Position numbers and translations under genes: made by a program. A stretch of DNA of 64,000 nucleotides from Bombyx mori (lineage: Eukaryota; Arthropoda; Insecta; Lepidoptera; Bombycidae), in NCBI RefSeq assembly GCF_030269925.1, contig NC_085135.1, forward strand, positions 7,502,753 to 7,566,752, written 5' to 3'. A model generated the notes under the pieces. It worked only from the letters and a program-made list of their open reading frames with translations. It did not search any database and was not told where the DNA came from. This document shows, piece after piece, positions 31,255 to 41,975 of the stretch. Each line of letters opens with the position of its first letter. The stretch's first letter is position 1.

Positions 31255-32073
31255 TATGGTCCTTCAAACCTCAACATTATCGGAAGAAGATAGTACATCG
31301 GGTCTTTCAAAGAAGTCTTTTGGAGCCTAGGACGCCTATCAACCTTCGTGGGTCTACATTCCGCTGGAAATTCGTCGCCACTGCTTGAAAAAGAAGATCT
31401 TCAGTTTTTTCAACGCCTACCTACACTTCAAATTCAAGCAGCGCCTCAGGTGGATTACCTTCGTGGAACGCCCATAATTATCTACAGAAGAAGTCCGAAT
31501 CCAGCTCACCGACAACATTTAAAAAACAACAATCCAACAAACGTACAACATTGCCGCATCAGCTGAGTACAACACAACCATCACCATTATTCAAGGTCTC
31601 ATAGGATCAAGTCACAGGAGGTTTACAAAGAAAAGATACGTAAGATCGTTCCTTATATTTTATTCTTTCCATTCCTCATTAACATTAACATTAACATTCA
31701 TAACCATAACAATTAATTGCTACCGTCAACATTTTCACTATTAACAAAAGGTCCAAAGGTCATTCTTCTCATTTTTGTCAATCACTTTTTATACTTCTCA
31801 TTAAGTTTTTATTAAACACAACATAAAATAACACAAGAGCTTTGCTTTTCACGCTTGTTCATTTCATCGCTAATATATAATTTACATTTACACATTTCGT
31901 TAGGTATAGCTTTAAACTATTATTGTAGTGTATCATTTGCTTGACACTAGATTTAGATTTAAATTCACAATTTTATTTTAATACTAAACTTTTAAAATAA
32001 CTTATTCGCCTTCTAACTTATTCGCCTTCTTCGGTCTTCAGCGCGCGATATATCATATGTTGATATGATCATA
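31255..32073 (+). repeat. Second Pao leader copy and junction segment
   Basis: 31255-about 32005 repeats the 5' leader (24946-25690) with a few substitutions, then departs from it. 32005-32073 holds a duplicated CTTATTCGCCTTCT and the self-complementary stretch CATATGTTGATATGATCATA next to the inverted LTR. No ORF. Confidence 0.8.
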
Positions 32074-32292
32074 TGTTGGCGCCGTTGCGATGAGATGTTG
32101 GGTGCAAGGCTTATACGAATAAAAGTGGACTGTATTTAAAGCTGGTTTATTAATCGGATCAAAGTTAATACAGTTTTACGGGACCGACAATGATTGTGTT
32201 TTTCGTCGATGCACGTCGTTTTATTCTGTCACATCACGCCTCTCCCCCGCTGCCGCCGCGGTGAGGAAAATAGGGTTGCTATGTTTCGAACA
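32074..32292 (-). repeat. Pao LTR3, inverted
   Basis: 219 bp, reverse complement of LTR1 with no difference that I can find. Its TGTTCG end faces the R1-A target duplication. Confidence 0.85.
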
Positions 32293-33178
32293 GCTGGGCC
32301 TCTACCACCGCGAACGCCACCGGATCGTTGCCACGTCACAGATGCGACGCATCGTGTCCCGGAACCACCCCGCTTCGTCCTCGACCTCAACTGGGTGTGG
32401 ACGCATGGGCGCCCACGCCGCCACCGTAGAGGCTTCCATCAGGAGCTCCTTATTCAGGCGCTTCAGTGCCCACTTGGGGAATGACCGGGACGCACCACGG
32501 GGGTGGTCCCCGTGGACGTCCGCGACTGCGGAGCGGGCGGAGAGATCAAACCGAATATATCGGTGATCTGACAGTGTCTCCGCCCCCTCCATAACTCTCC
32601 AGTCGCGGATACGGCGTGCGATGGCCGGGCTTGCGAACGTAACGTCCACAATAGACTCGCCCTGCCACCGCACGCACGTCGCAACCGACCCTCTCTCTAT
32701 TCAACAAATAGAGGCCGGTCACGTTCGCCCACCTCTCCAACAGCCTACCACGAGCGTCCGAGCGGGGGGAGCCCCATGCGACAGACTTCGCGTTGAGGTC
32801 CCCCGCTAGAATCACTGGACGAGGACCGAGGCGGCGAGCAATCGCCCCGATCCCGCCCAGGAAATGCCCGAACTCGACAGTAGGCCTATTCGGAGAGAAG
32901 TACGCCCCGATCACGACGGTCCCTTCCAGCTGCACCGCGACGAACCCTTGGCCCTTGGTCACCATCGCCAAGGGGGGGATCGTCGCGTCTCTTCTTATGA
33001 CTATGGCCGCCAGGCCGCCATCGTCCCCGAACCAGCAATCATTTGCCGGGGGAACGAAGTACGGCTCGGCGACCACAGCCACGTCTATGGACCACTCCGC
33101 CATGCTCTGAGACAGCATGTCCTGAGCTCTGGCGGAGTGGTTCAGGTTTCCTTGGAGGAAGCGATAGGTGCGGTCCAT
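32293..33178 (-). pseudogene. R1-A ORF2, endonuclease part
   Basis: Begins with the ATG at 33178, overlapping the ORF1 stop as TAATG. The APE endonuclease carries NLNHSARAQD, AEPYFVP, a GDLN motif and, after a frameshift near 32680, VDVTFAS and the SDH motif (TLSDHRYIRFD). About 45 codons between CDVA and the DPVAFAVVEAQL segment are missing compared with R1-B, with loss of frame. The Pao element then interrupts at EAQL. The part beyond is 22512-24726. Confidence 0.85.
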
Positions 33179-33609
33179 TACTGTTGAACCACATCCATCG
33201 CCCCCTCCTCTTCACTGCTGCCCCCACCCTCCGGCACCGGCGCCGCAGTGGGGATTGCATTGGCCAGTGCTCCTCTGACCAACCTTCTCTTCTGCCGGCG
33301 CCTTGATTTTCGGCGCCGGTTGCGTTCAGTATTAACACTGGACGGGAAGCAAGCCTTGCCTCCCGCCCGGTGGTTTGCCCTACGCCCGGCCGCAGCGCAC
33401 AGAGCGCAGTGCGGGGCGGCCGTGCAGGACGCCGCTTTATGACCCGGTTGGCCGCAGCGGAAACATAGACCGCTGCAGTCAACTAAGCTGGTGCACCTAG
33501 CGAGGCCGTGCCCGCTGCTAAAGCACCGGAAGCATCGCCAGGCACGTGGTTCTTGGAGACGCACGTGGGCCGCTATCCAGCCCACGCGCTGTCTCCTCGG
33601 ATCCCCCAT
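33176..33609 (-). pseudogene. R1-A ORF1, C-terminal zinc-knuckle part
   Basis: Minus-strand end of ORF1 with knuckles CFRCFSSGHGLARC, CFRCGQPGHKAASC and CALCAAAGRRANHRAGGKAC, then a short tail ending in GAMDVVQQ. It is cut at 33609 by the right composite unit and continues at 44587. The downstream ORF2 start overlaps its stop. Confidence 0.85.
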
Positions 33610-34990
33610 CCACAGATTCGGTAGAATCTGGCGCCAAGTTCCGTTCAAAAATCCCGTTGTAAACGGAGCGCCAGACTACCGACTGTGTTTACTGTGAGCA
33701 GAACAGTTGTTTGAGGTTGCGAAATTTTATTTAATTCTACGGTACTTCTGGTTCCTAAATTGTATATTATATCAATCACTCACAACTTTATTTTACTCAT
33801 ATTAACTAGTTATATCAATTACAACAATTAATCTACTTGAAATTATTAATTTTATCACCACAAACTATGGCTCGCTCAAAAATTTCGATCCTAACTTTTT
33901 TCGATGTAAAAAGTGACATGCCACAGACTATAAATATTCGAGAATGGTAATCTACGGCCGCCAGGGTGCGCTGGAATTATTCCTATTTGTAATGGATTTT
34001 ATGACCTGGTAACTGAGACCTTTAAGTCATGTCTTATTTTAATTTATATTCATATTTTTATGAAAAATGATATTATGGAGTGAAATGAAATGTGATATTA
34101 TGGAGTGAAATGAAATGAAGATGATTAATTTGAGACATTAATCAAATGGGATGAAATGAAATGAGATGAGATGATATGGAATGAAATATAATCTCAGTAA
34201 AATGGTGGTGGTCGTTTACTAAGATCTCAGTGGACTTTTTGGAGGAAACCGAGAAGTTACGTACAGCGTCTTTGTTTAATTTTCCCACATTTGTGCACTT
34301 TCACAGATATTAAACAGTTAATAAACCACTATTATTACACATTTAAACCCGAAGAAACACTAAATAGACAAATTAAAACAAATCACACAACTTCACACCT
34401 CGCGTTCCCGCCAAAAAGTCATTATTCCTACATAAACTGTAGCTTCAAGGGGATAGTTTGCAGTTCTTATTGAACGGTTTATACATTAAATAACGTTAAT
34501 GTTGTTACTGTTAGTATTTTAGTTTAAGTACTGCCGAAGCAAGTACTGTTGTTACTGTTGGAGAAACAATTTTGTTTTGTAATGTAATACCGAAATACTT
34601 TACGAGATGGCGTTACAAAAAATCCCTTCCCAAAACTATAAAACCGTTGTGATTGTCTACGAATAATAAATAATATAATAACTAATATTTATTCGTAGGT
34701 GATTGTTTAAGATGCTATGAATATTTCGGTTTTGATTTCATCAAAATAACTTGAACTTTACTATTGAATTCCGAAGAAAATTCTAGTTAAGGCTGAGTTA
34801 AGTTCAGCTTTTTATTTAAGCCTCTTACTGTAGTTTTTAAATTACATTTATGTGGATTGATGTTTCAAGGCTTTCAGATTTTAATTTTAAATTCTGAAAT
34901 AATTAAGAACAGCGTCATCTACCCTTCACATTTGAAACAAAATTTAATTCGGTTTAAATTTGTAAAAGTTGATGTTGATTATTATTACAT
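33610..34990. other. Noncoding tail of composite unit (right)
   Basis: Counterpart of 19244-20626, with a single copy of the 121-bp end unit (33610-33728). Contains the hairpin CAGATTC-GGTA-GAATCTG just inside the end. No credible gene; the 60-codon frame at 34291-34473 has no recognisable domain. Confidence 0.5.
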
Positions 34991-35210
34991 TGTAACGCAG
35001 CGTTCCGTTTCGCGGGGCAACAGCAGCCAAAGGGAATGTGACTCAGGTCCGTGCCGCGACGACCCACCCCGCGCTACCCGCGCCCGCGCATCTGTTGCAT
35101 CATTCGTACCCCCAATTAGTGCGCGCCAGACTTTGAAGCGGAATACACGCGTCCCCGGTCGATACCGGAACTGACAACCAGAGAGTCTCATGCCAGTCGG
35201 GCACCTAACA
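34991..35210 (+). repeat. 5' LTR of gypsy-type element (right)
   Basis: 220 bp, TGTAACGCAG...CACCTAACA, counterpart of 19024-19243. Followed by TTAAACTGGCAGCCC, possible primer site. Confidence 0.85.
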
Positions 35211-35376
35211 TTAAACTGGCAGCCCAAGCGCGGGCCCTTTAACTAGTATTTCGGAGTGAATCTACGTAATTACGACACGTACTCGTCGTCAGTCACGGCG
35301 TCAATCCGATTTTCAAGACGTTGAAGAAGAAATTGGTTCAACCGCGGGACCGACGCCAACATTTACCGCAAACAAC

Positions 35377-36708
35377 ATGGCGTCATTACAAGAAAGTCAA
35401 ATGGCAGCATTCGAACGCCTACTCGACCGAGTTTTTGAGCATAAAACTCAACTCGAATCATCAGCAACACCGACGTCGGAGCCGACATCGCCGCCTTCCT
35501 CGACGCCCGCTCACCATTCTGGGAACTTCGCGTCATGCACGGCGCGGTTCAGCGGAGCGCCCGGCGACTCACTCGACGGTTTCCTTGACGCGGTCGAATC
35601 ATACAAAGATTGTGCTGACGTAGGACACGCCATCGCGTTACGAGGACTCTCGATGTTACTAACCGGAAATGCAGCCGTGTGGTGGCAAGGCGTTAAAGCT
35701 AGCATCACTTCCTGGGACGACGCTTTATCATCGTTACGAAGCGCTTTCGGTGATTGCAGACCGCCCCATCGAGTCTACTTAGAGCTCTTCAAAATGTCGC
35801 AAGGACAAAGAGAGAAGACGGAGATCTTCGTTGCCAGAGCACGAGCCCTACTAGCTCGACTCCCACCTGGTGACCTTAGTGAGAAAGTTCAAATTGATAT
35901 GCTTTACGGCCTTCTACACCGTCGTGTTCGTAAAAGATTAAGAAGAGACGAAATAACTTCATACGACACGTTATTAAAGAAAACGCGCCATATCGAGGAC
36001 TCCATCTACGAGACCAGTCCGCCTGAATTTATTCATCATCCTCAGCGAGCGACGCCACGTTCATCGGGTAGTACCGTAGGCGAAGTTCCCACCGGTGCTT
36101 CGACTTCGCAGCATACATACGCGCGGATGACGCCGCGGAAAATATTCAACTCGGGCCCCGCTGGCGGCCCGCCACGCGACGACAGCGCTGCGCCGAGCAC
36201 CGTTCGAGTCCCCGCGCCTCGCTACACGAACACTGATAATGTATCATCTACGTCGATTGTTAAAAGACTGTTCTGTGTTTATTGCAAAAAGTACGGACAT
36301 ATTCGTGATGAGTGTTTAAAATTAGCGTCAAAAACTAAATTCGACAACGAAAATACGCAAGCTGTATCCTCGTGTTACGGGTGTGGTACCAAAGGTGTTA
36401 CTCGGTCTCAGTGTACAAAGTGTAACGCAAGTTATTACGCCGTCGACGCTGCAAGGACCCGATCAGTCACATCCGATTTACCTATTGGTAAAGTAAATAC
36501 ACAGCTGTCAAGTTCAGTGAACTCTATTCATCGCGACAGCTCGTTGCATACAGCTTGCACTTCAAACACCGTAAAGTCGTCCATTTATATTAATAATCGT
36601 AAACAATGTTTTGTTGATAATGAAAATAATTATTATCCTACCGATTTTAAGGCGATTCTTCCTCCGCGCTTTTTCGGTACTGATAACAAGGTTAGACTTC
36701 AAAATTAG
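35377..36708 (+). CDS. Gag of gypsy-type element, truncated by LINE (right)
   Basis: 443 codons from the ATG at 35377, same domains as the left copy: capsid-like region with AVWWQGVK, then a CCHC knuckle starting at about residue 300. Residue 340 is Gly (Cys on the left). The stop is formed at the jockey LINE junction, as on the left. Gag would form the particle; without its own RT and integrase it could act only with help from a complete relative. Confidence 0.85.
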   Translation: MASLQESQMAAFERLLDRVFEHKTQLESSATPTSEPTSPPSSTPAHHSGNFASCTARFSGAPGDSLDGFLDAVESYKDCADVGHAIALRGLSMLLTGNAAVWWQGVKASITSWDDALSSLRSAFGDCRPPHRVYLELFKMSQGQREKTEIFVARARALLARLPPGDLSEKVQIDMLYGLLHRRVRKRLRRDEITSYDTLLKKTRHIEDSIYETSPPEFIHHPQRATPRSSGSTVGEVPTGASTSQHTYARMTPRKIFNSGPAGGPPRDDSAAPSTVRVPAPRYTNTDNVSSTSIVKRLFCVYCKKYGHIRDECLKLASKTKFDNENTQAVSSCYGCGTKGVTRSQCTKCNASYYAVDAARTRSVTSDLPIGKVNTQLSSSVNSIHRDSSLHTACTSNTVKSSIYINNRKQCFVDNENNYYPTDFKAILPPRFFGTDNKVRLQN

Positions 36709-36760
36709 ATTCCGATAGAGGCACCCGTCACGTGCGGACGTGCCCATCGACCACTCGATC

Positions 36761-36969
36761 GCCCGGCCTTTGTTCGCCCGGCTTTTGTTAGCCCGGCCAT
36801 TGTTCGCGCGGCCTGTGTTCGTGGTACATCTGCCGACCAAGTGTTTTTCCTGGAAGTTTTTATTTGTTTTGTTTCCTTTCGTTATTTCTGTGTTCGTGGT
36901 ACATCTGCCGACAAACTGCTTTCCTGGAAGTGTTTAATTGTTTTGTTTCTTTTTGTTATTTCGGTTTTG
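36761..36969 (+). repeat. 15-bp and 75-bp repeats in jockey-A' 5' UTR
   Basis: Four 15-bp units (36761-36820) of the type GCCCGGCNTTTGTTN, then two units of 75 and about 74 bp (36821-36895, 36896-36969), each opening GTGGTACATCTGCCGAC. The same organisation is in jockey-A (left) and jockey-C (62111 onward). Candidate internal promoter. Confidence 0.6.
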
Positions 36970-37114
36970 TTGTGTTTTTTTCTTTGTCCTGTAGTAATCG
37001 CGCCGCATCGCCACCTGTGTTCAATAGAACCGCTCAGGTCCGAGAAGTTGGGGCCTCGCCGCAAGGCGAGTGTTGTCAAGACCCAGGGCCGCCCCACCTG
37101 GGCATTCAGCGATC

Positions 37115-38737
37115 ATGGACGCTGTATTCGCGGAGTTCCTCCGACTTCGTCATCCACAGCTCGCCTCAGAGTTTCTGGCTTTCAAGGCCAATCACACTGC
37201 GAGCTCTCTCGAAGACTCCGCCGTGCTCGCTGCTCCTGCGTCGCCTGTACCTGCGTGCAAAGCTTCTACATCGAGCACCGCAGCCTCCGTCGTGCCTGCC
37301 GTTCCCGCGTCGCCTATACTGGCGAGTAAAACTGCTGCGTCGTTCGCCGTGGCCACCGTTCCAGCTGTGCGATCATCCGCGGCCTCCGTCGCGCCCTCCA
37401 AAACACCTGCTCGTAGGTCACCTGCGCCCGCCTCCTCGTCCTCCGACTCTGACTCGGAGATGGAGGTCGACCTCGCCCCCGCCTCAACGACGGATGGATT
37501 TACCCTGGTACAAAAGAGTAAGAAGCGTGCCGCGGAGTCTCGAGCTCCCGCGGCCGCTAAAATTAGCAAAGCCGCGAACGCGTCGCGCCCCCGCTCCCAG
37601 ACTCCCGTTGCGCCTCCAGCCCGTGCCAGTCCGTCGCCGCGTCCGGTGGCACAAAATAAAACCCAGTCCCCTCCTCCGGTAATCCTTCAAGAGAAGGCAG
37701 CTTGGGATCGAGTTTCCCTGGCCCTTAAGGCCAAAAATATAAATTTCACGAATGCCCGTAACCTCGCGAACGGCATCCAAATAAAGGTGCATTCATCTGA
37801 TGACCATAGGGCCCTCACCTCTTACCTCCGTAAGGAGCGTATAAGCTTCCACACTTATACGCTTCAGGAGGAGCGCGAACTCCGCGTTGTAATACGCGGA
37901 ATCCCTAAAGAGTTAGATGTAGAGCTCGTAAAAGTCGACCTGTTAGAACAAGGCCTACCAGTGAATTCTGTGCACCGTATGCACACCGGTCGCGGTAGGG
38001 AGCCATATAATATGGTTCTAGTCGCTCTCCAGCCTACCCCCGAGGGTAAGAAAATCTTTAACACACAGACCGTCTGTAGGCTCTCTGGTATCGCTGTCGA
38101 CGCCCCCCATAAAAAAGGCACTCCTAGCCAGTGCCATAACTGTCAATTGTATGGGCACTCTTCCCGTAACTGTCACGCGCGCCCCCGATGCGTCAAATGT
38201 TTAGGCGATCACGCCACGGCCCTATGCACTCGCGATCAAAAAACCGCGACGGAACCGCCTAGCTGCGTCCTGTGTCGAACACAGGGTCACCCCGCAAATT
38301 ACCGCGGATGCCCCCGAGCCCCGAAAATAAATCGCCGCGTCGCCCGCCGAAACCGCCTCCGAGCTTCCGGCCCAGACATCAAAGCCTCGGCACCCTCTGC
38401 GTCGCAGGCTAAGCCAGCGTTCGTTCCGGCGGCGGTGCCCAGTGTCTCGGCCTGGGCGAAACCGCTGCCGTACACGAACACGGCTACAACTCCCTCCTCC
38501 GCGATTCGTCCCGCCCCCGCGACTCGTCCCTCTCCCGCGACTTGCCCTCCGACCGCGTCCGAAAATCTCGCTTTAGCGATCGACTTCTTTCAGTCGATCA
38601 ACTTTCAGCGCGTTAACGCTTTGGGCGACGCCATTCGCGCTGCCTCCACTGCACAACACTTTATCGCCGTTGTGCAAGAATACGCCGACGTATACGCGTC
38701 ATTAAATACGTACGTCCTCCCCTCACTCCGCCGGTAA
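37115..38737 (+). CDS. Jockey-A' ORF1: gag-like zinc-knuckle protein (right)
   Basis: 540 aa from the ATG at 37115. Ala/Pro/Ser-rich N-terminus, PRE_C2HC-like region, and three CCHC-type knuckles from about residue 340. The C-terminal helix-rich part (AIDFFQSINFQRVNALGDAI) is complete here, whereas jockey-B and jockey-C lose its frame through a 7-base deletion. Same product as on the left; differences seen are in the 5' UTR and at silent sites. Confidence 0.9.
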   Translation: MDAVFAEFLRLRHPQLASEFLAFKANHTASSLEDSAVLAAPASPVPACKASTSSTAASVVPAVPASPILASKTAASFAVATVPAVRSSAASVAPSKTPARRSPAPASSSSDSDSEMEVDLAPASTTDGFTLVQKSKKRAAESRAPAAAKISKAANASRPRSQTPVAPPARASPSPRPVAQNKTQSPPPVILQEKAAWDRVSLALKAKNINFTNARNLANGIQIKVHSSDDHRALTSYLRKERISFHTYTLQEERELRVVIRGIPKELDVELVKVDLLEQGLPVNSVHRMHTGRGREPYNMVLVALQPTPEGKKIFNTQTVCRLSGIAVDAPHKKGTPSQCHNCQLYGHSSRNCHARPRCVKCLGDHATALCTRDQKTATEPPSCVLCRTQGHPANYRGCPRAPKINRRVARRNRLRASGPDIKASAPSASQAKPAFVPAAVPSVSAWAKPLPYTNTATTPSSAIRPAPATRPSPATCPPTASENLALAIDFFQSINFQRVNALGDAIRAASTAQHFIAVVQEYADVYASLNTYVLPSLRR

Positions 38738-38740
38738 TCA

Positions 38741-41623
38741 ATGGCGTATATAAGTAGAATAAAGCCCCTATCCGTGACGATAGGATTTTTTAACGCTTAC
38801 GGTCTCGCAAATCAACGTGATCAGGTTTCTGACTTTTTGCGTGACCATCAAATTGATATCTTTTTAGTGCAGGAGACCCTACTTAAGCCCGCGCGCCGTG
38901 ACCCTAAAATCGCGAACTATAACATGGTCAGGAACGACAGGCTCTCTGCCCGTGGTGGTGGTACCGTCATTTACTATAGAAGAGCCCTGCATTGCGTCCC
39001 GCTCGATCCTCCCGCGCTCGCTAATATCGAAGCATCAGTGTGCCGAATCTCACTGACGGGACACGCGCCGATCGTTATCGCGTCCGTTTATCTTCCACCG
39101 GATAAGATCGTTCTAAGCAGTGATATCGAGGCGCTGCTCGGTATGGGGAGCTCTGTTATTCTGGCGGGCGACGTAAATTGTAAACACATCAGGTGGAACT
39201 CACACACCACAACCCCGAATGGCAGGCGGCTTGACGCGTTAGTCGATGATCTCGCCTTCGATATCGTCGCTCCGTTAACCCCGACTCGCTACCCGCTAAA
39301 TATCGCGCATCGCCCGGATATACTCGACATAGCGTTATTAAAAAACGTAACTCTGCGCTTACACTCGATCGAAGTAGTTTCAGAGTTAGATTCAGACCAC
39401 CGTCCCGTCGTTATGAAGCTCGGTCGCGCTCCCGATTCCGTTCCCGTCACGAGGACTGTGGTGGATTGGCACACGCTGGGCATCAGCCTGGCTGAATCTG
39501 ATCCACCATCGCTCCCGTTCAACCCGGACTCTACCCCGTCTCCTCAGGATACCGCTGAAGCCATAGACATCTTAACATCACACATCACCTCGACATTAGA
39601 TAGGTCATCGAAACAAGTTGTAGCGGAGGACTTCCTTCACCGCTTCAAATTGTCCGACGATATTAGGGAACTCCTTAGAGCTAAGAACGCCTCGATACGC
39701 GCCTACGACAGGTATCCTACCGCGGAAAATCGTATTCGAATGCGTGCCCTACAACGCGACGTAAAGTCTCGCATCGCCGAAGTCCGAGATGCCAGATGGT
39801 CTGATTTCTTAGAAGGACTCGCGCCCTCCCAAAGGTCTTACTACCGCTTAGCTCGTACTCTCAAATCGGATACGGTAGTAACTATGCCCCCCCTCGTAGG
39901 CCCCTCAGGCCGACTCGCGGCCTTTGATGATGACGAAAAAGCAGAGCTGCTGGCCGATACATTGCAAACCCAGTGCACGCCCAGCACTCAATCCGTGGAC
40001 CCTGTTCATGTAGAATTAGTAGACAGTGAGGTAGAACGCAGAGCCTCCTTGCCACCCTCGGATGCGTTACCACCCGTCACCCCGATGGAAGTTAAAGACT
40101 TGATCAAAGACCTACGTCCTCGCAAGGCTCCCGGTTCCGACGGTATATCTAACCGCGTTATTAAACTTCTACCCGTCCAACTCATCGTGATGTTGGCATC
40201 TATTTTCAATGCCGCTATGGCGAACTGTATCTTTCCCGCGGTGTGGAAAGAAGCGGACGTTATCGGCATACATAAACCCGGTAAACCAAAAAATCATCCG
40301 ACGAGCTACCGCCCGATTAGCCTCCTCATGTCTCTAGGCAAGCTGTATGAGCGTCTGCTCTACAAGCGCCTCAGAGATTTCGTCTCATCCAAGGGCATTC
40401 TCATCGATGAACAATTCGGATTCCGTACAAATCATTCATGCGTTCAACAGGTGCACCGCCTCACGGAGCACATTCTTGTGGGGCTTAATCGACCAAAACC
40501 GTTATACACGGGAGCTCTCTTCTTCGACGTCGCAAAAGCGTTCGACAAAGTCTGGCACAATGGTTTGATTTTCAAACTATTCAACATGGGCGTGCCGGAT
40601 AGTCTCGTGCTCATCATACGGGACTTCTTGTCGAACCGCTCTTTTCGATATCGAGTCGAGGGAACCCGCTCCTCCCCACGACCTCTCACAGCTGGAGTCC
40701 CGCAAGGCTCTGTCCTCTCACCCCTCCTATTTAGCTTATTCGTCAACGATATTCCCCGGTCGCCGCCGACCCATTTAGCTTTATTCGCCGACGACACGAC
40801 TGTTTACTATTCTAGTAGAAATAAGTCCCTAATCGCGAAGAAGCTTCAGAGCGTAGCCCTAGCCCTAGGACAGTGGTTCCGAAAATGGCGCATAGACATC
40901 AACCCAGCGAAAAGTACTGCGGTGCTATTTCAGAGGGGAAGCTCCACACGGATTTCCTCCCGGATTAGGAGGAGGAATCTCACACCCCCGATTACTCTCT
41001 TTAGACAACCCATACCCTGGGCCAGGAAGGTCAAGTACCTGGGCGTTACCCTGGATGCATCGATGACATTCCGCCCGCATATAAAATCAGTCCGTGACCG
41101 TGCCGCGTTTATTCTCGGTAGACTCTACCCCATGATATGTAAGCGGAGTAAAATGTCCCTTCGGAACAAGGTGACACTTTACAAAACTTGCATAAGGCCC
41201 GTCATGACTTACGCGAGTGTGGTGTTCGCTCACGCGGCCCGCACACACATAGACACCCTCCAATCCCTACAATCCCGCTTTTGCAGGTTAGCTGTCGGGG
41301 CTCCGTGGTTCGTGAGGAACGTTGACCTACACGACGACCTGGGCCTCGAATCAATTCGGAAATACATGAAGTCAGCGTCGGAACGATACTTCGATAAGGC
41401 TATGCGTCATGATAATCGCCTTATCGTTGCCGCCGCTGACTACTCCCCGAATCCTGATCATGCAGGAGCCAGTCACCGTCGACGCCCTAGACACGTCCTT
41501 ACGGATCCATCAGATCCAATAACCTTTGCATTAGATGCCTTCAGCTCTAATACTAGGGGCAGGCTTAGGGACCCCGGTAACCGTACTCGTCGAACTCGAC
41601 AAAGAGGTCGACGTGCAACCTAA
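38741..41623 (+). CDS. Jockey-A' ORF2: endonuclease-reverse transcriptase (right)
   Basis: 960 aa, ATG start 3 bp after the ORF1 stop. GDVN at 143-146 and SDH at 218-220 mark the endonuclease; GVPQGSVLSPLLF and FADD at 682-685 mark the reverse transcriptase. I see no difference from the left copy at protein level. The 3' UTR (41624-41850) ends TCAATCATA before poly(A), the end shared with jockey-B at 58150. Confidence 0.93.
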   Translation: MAYISRIKPLSVTIGFFNAYGLANQRDQVSDFLRDHQIDIFLVQETLLKPARRDPKIANYNMVRNDRLSARGGGTVIYYRRALHCVPLDPPALANIEASVCRISLTGHAPIVIASVYLPPDKIVLSSDIEALLGMGSSVILAGDVNCKHIRWNSHTTTPNGRRLDALVDDLAFDIVAPLTPTRYPLNIAHRPDILDIALLKNVTLRLHSIEVVSELDSDHRPVVMKLGRAPDSVPVTRTVVDWHTLGISLAESDPPSLPFNPDSTPSPQDTAEAIDILTSHITSTLDRSSKQVVAEDFLHRFKLSDDIRELLRAKNASIRAYDRYPTAENRIRMRALQRDVKSRIAEVRDARWSDFLEGLAPSQRSYYRLARTLKSDTVVTMPPLVGPSGRLAAFDDDEKAELLADTLQTQCTPSTQSVDPVHVELVDSEVERRASLPPSDALPPVTPMEVKDLIKDLRPRKAPGSDGISNRVIKLLPVQLIVMLASIFNAAMANCIFPAVWKEADVIGIHKPGKPKNHPTSYRPISLLMSLGKLYERLLYKRLRDFVSSKGILIDEQFGFRTNHSCVQQVHRLTEHILVGLNRPKPLYTGALFFDVAKAFDKVWHNGLIFKLFNMGVPDSLVLIIRDFLSNRSFRYRVEGTRSSPRPLTAGVPQGSVLSPLLFSLFVNDIPRSPPTHLALFADDTTVYYSSRNKSLIAKKLQSVALALGQWFRKWRIDINPAKSTAVLFQRGSSTRISSRIRRRNLTPPITLFRQPIPWARKVKYLGVTLDASMTFRPHIKSVRDRAAFILGRLYPMICKRSKMSLRNKVTLYKTCIRPVMTYASVVFAHAARTHIDTLQSLQSRFCRLAVGAPWFVRNVDLHDDLGLESIRKYMKSASERYFDKAMRHDNRLIVAAADYSPNPDHAGASHRRRPRHVLTDPSDPITFALDAFSSNTRGRLRDPGNRTRRTRQRGRRAT

Positions 41624-41975
41624 CCCATGCATCAGCCCGCTGAGTTTCTCGCCGGATCTTCTCAGCGGGTCGCGATTCCGATCCGGTAGTAGATTCATTC
41701 GCGAAACAATTGCTCTTGAGTTGTTAGGTCTCCTTCGGAGGCGCTCGGGCAGTTGTTAGCAAATCCCACCCCTCTTGGCTGAGCCTTTGCTCGCCCACCT
41801 GTCCTGGTGAAACTGGAAAGGCCTTCGGGCCACCAGTAAACCTTCAATCATAAAAAAAAAAAAAAAACTTCAAAATTATTCTAGAAATTCATAATAATTT
41901 AATATTATAAATATAAAATTCATAATATAAACAATAATATTAGTTCTAGGAATAGGCCCCTGATGCGTTACTCGA

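Larger units (their letters stand above)
24727..32292 (+). mobile_element. BEL/Pao LTR retrotransposon with three LTRs, outer pair inverted
   Basis: Structure: LTR1 (24727-24945, plus), leader, intact polyprotein gene, LTR2 (31038-31254, plus), a second partial copy of the leader (31255-about 32005), a short scrambled segment, and LTR3 inverted (32074-32292). The flanking 4-bp GCTG duplication (24723-24726 and 32293-32296) shows one integration event with two LTR 5' ends as termini. LTR1 and LTR3 look identical, while LTR2 and the second leader carry several substitutions. The host is R1-A ORF2, broken at EAQL. I do not assign a family name such as Kamikaze or Yamato. Confidence 0.85.
36708..41866 (+). 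mobile_element. Full-length jockey-clade LINE (jockey-A', right)
   Basis: Counterpart of 12367-17526, with the same 12-bp target duplication (ACTTCAAAATTA, 36696-36707 and 41867-41878) and a poly(A) one base shorter (16 against 17). Both ORFs are open, so this window holds two potentially coding-competent copies that came from one insertion by duplication of the composite. Confidence 0.9.
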
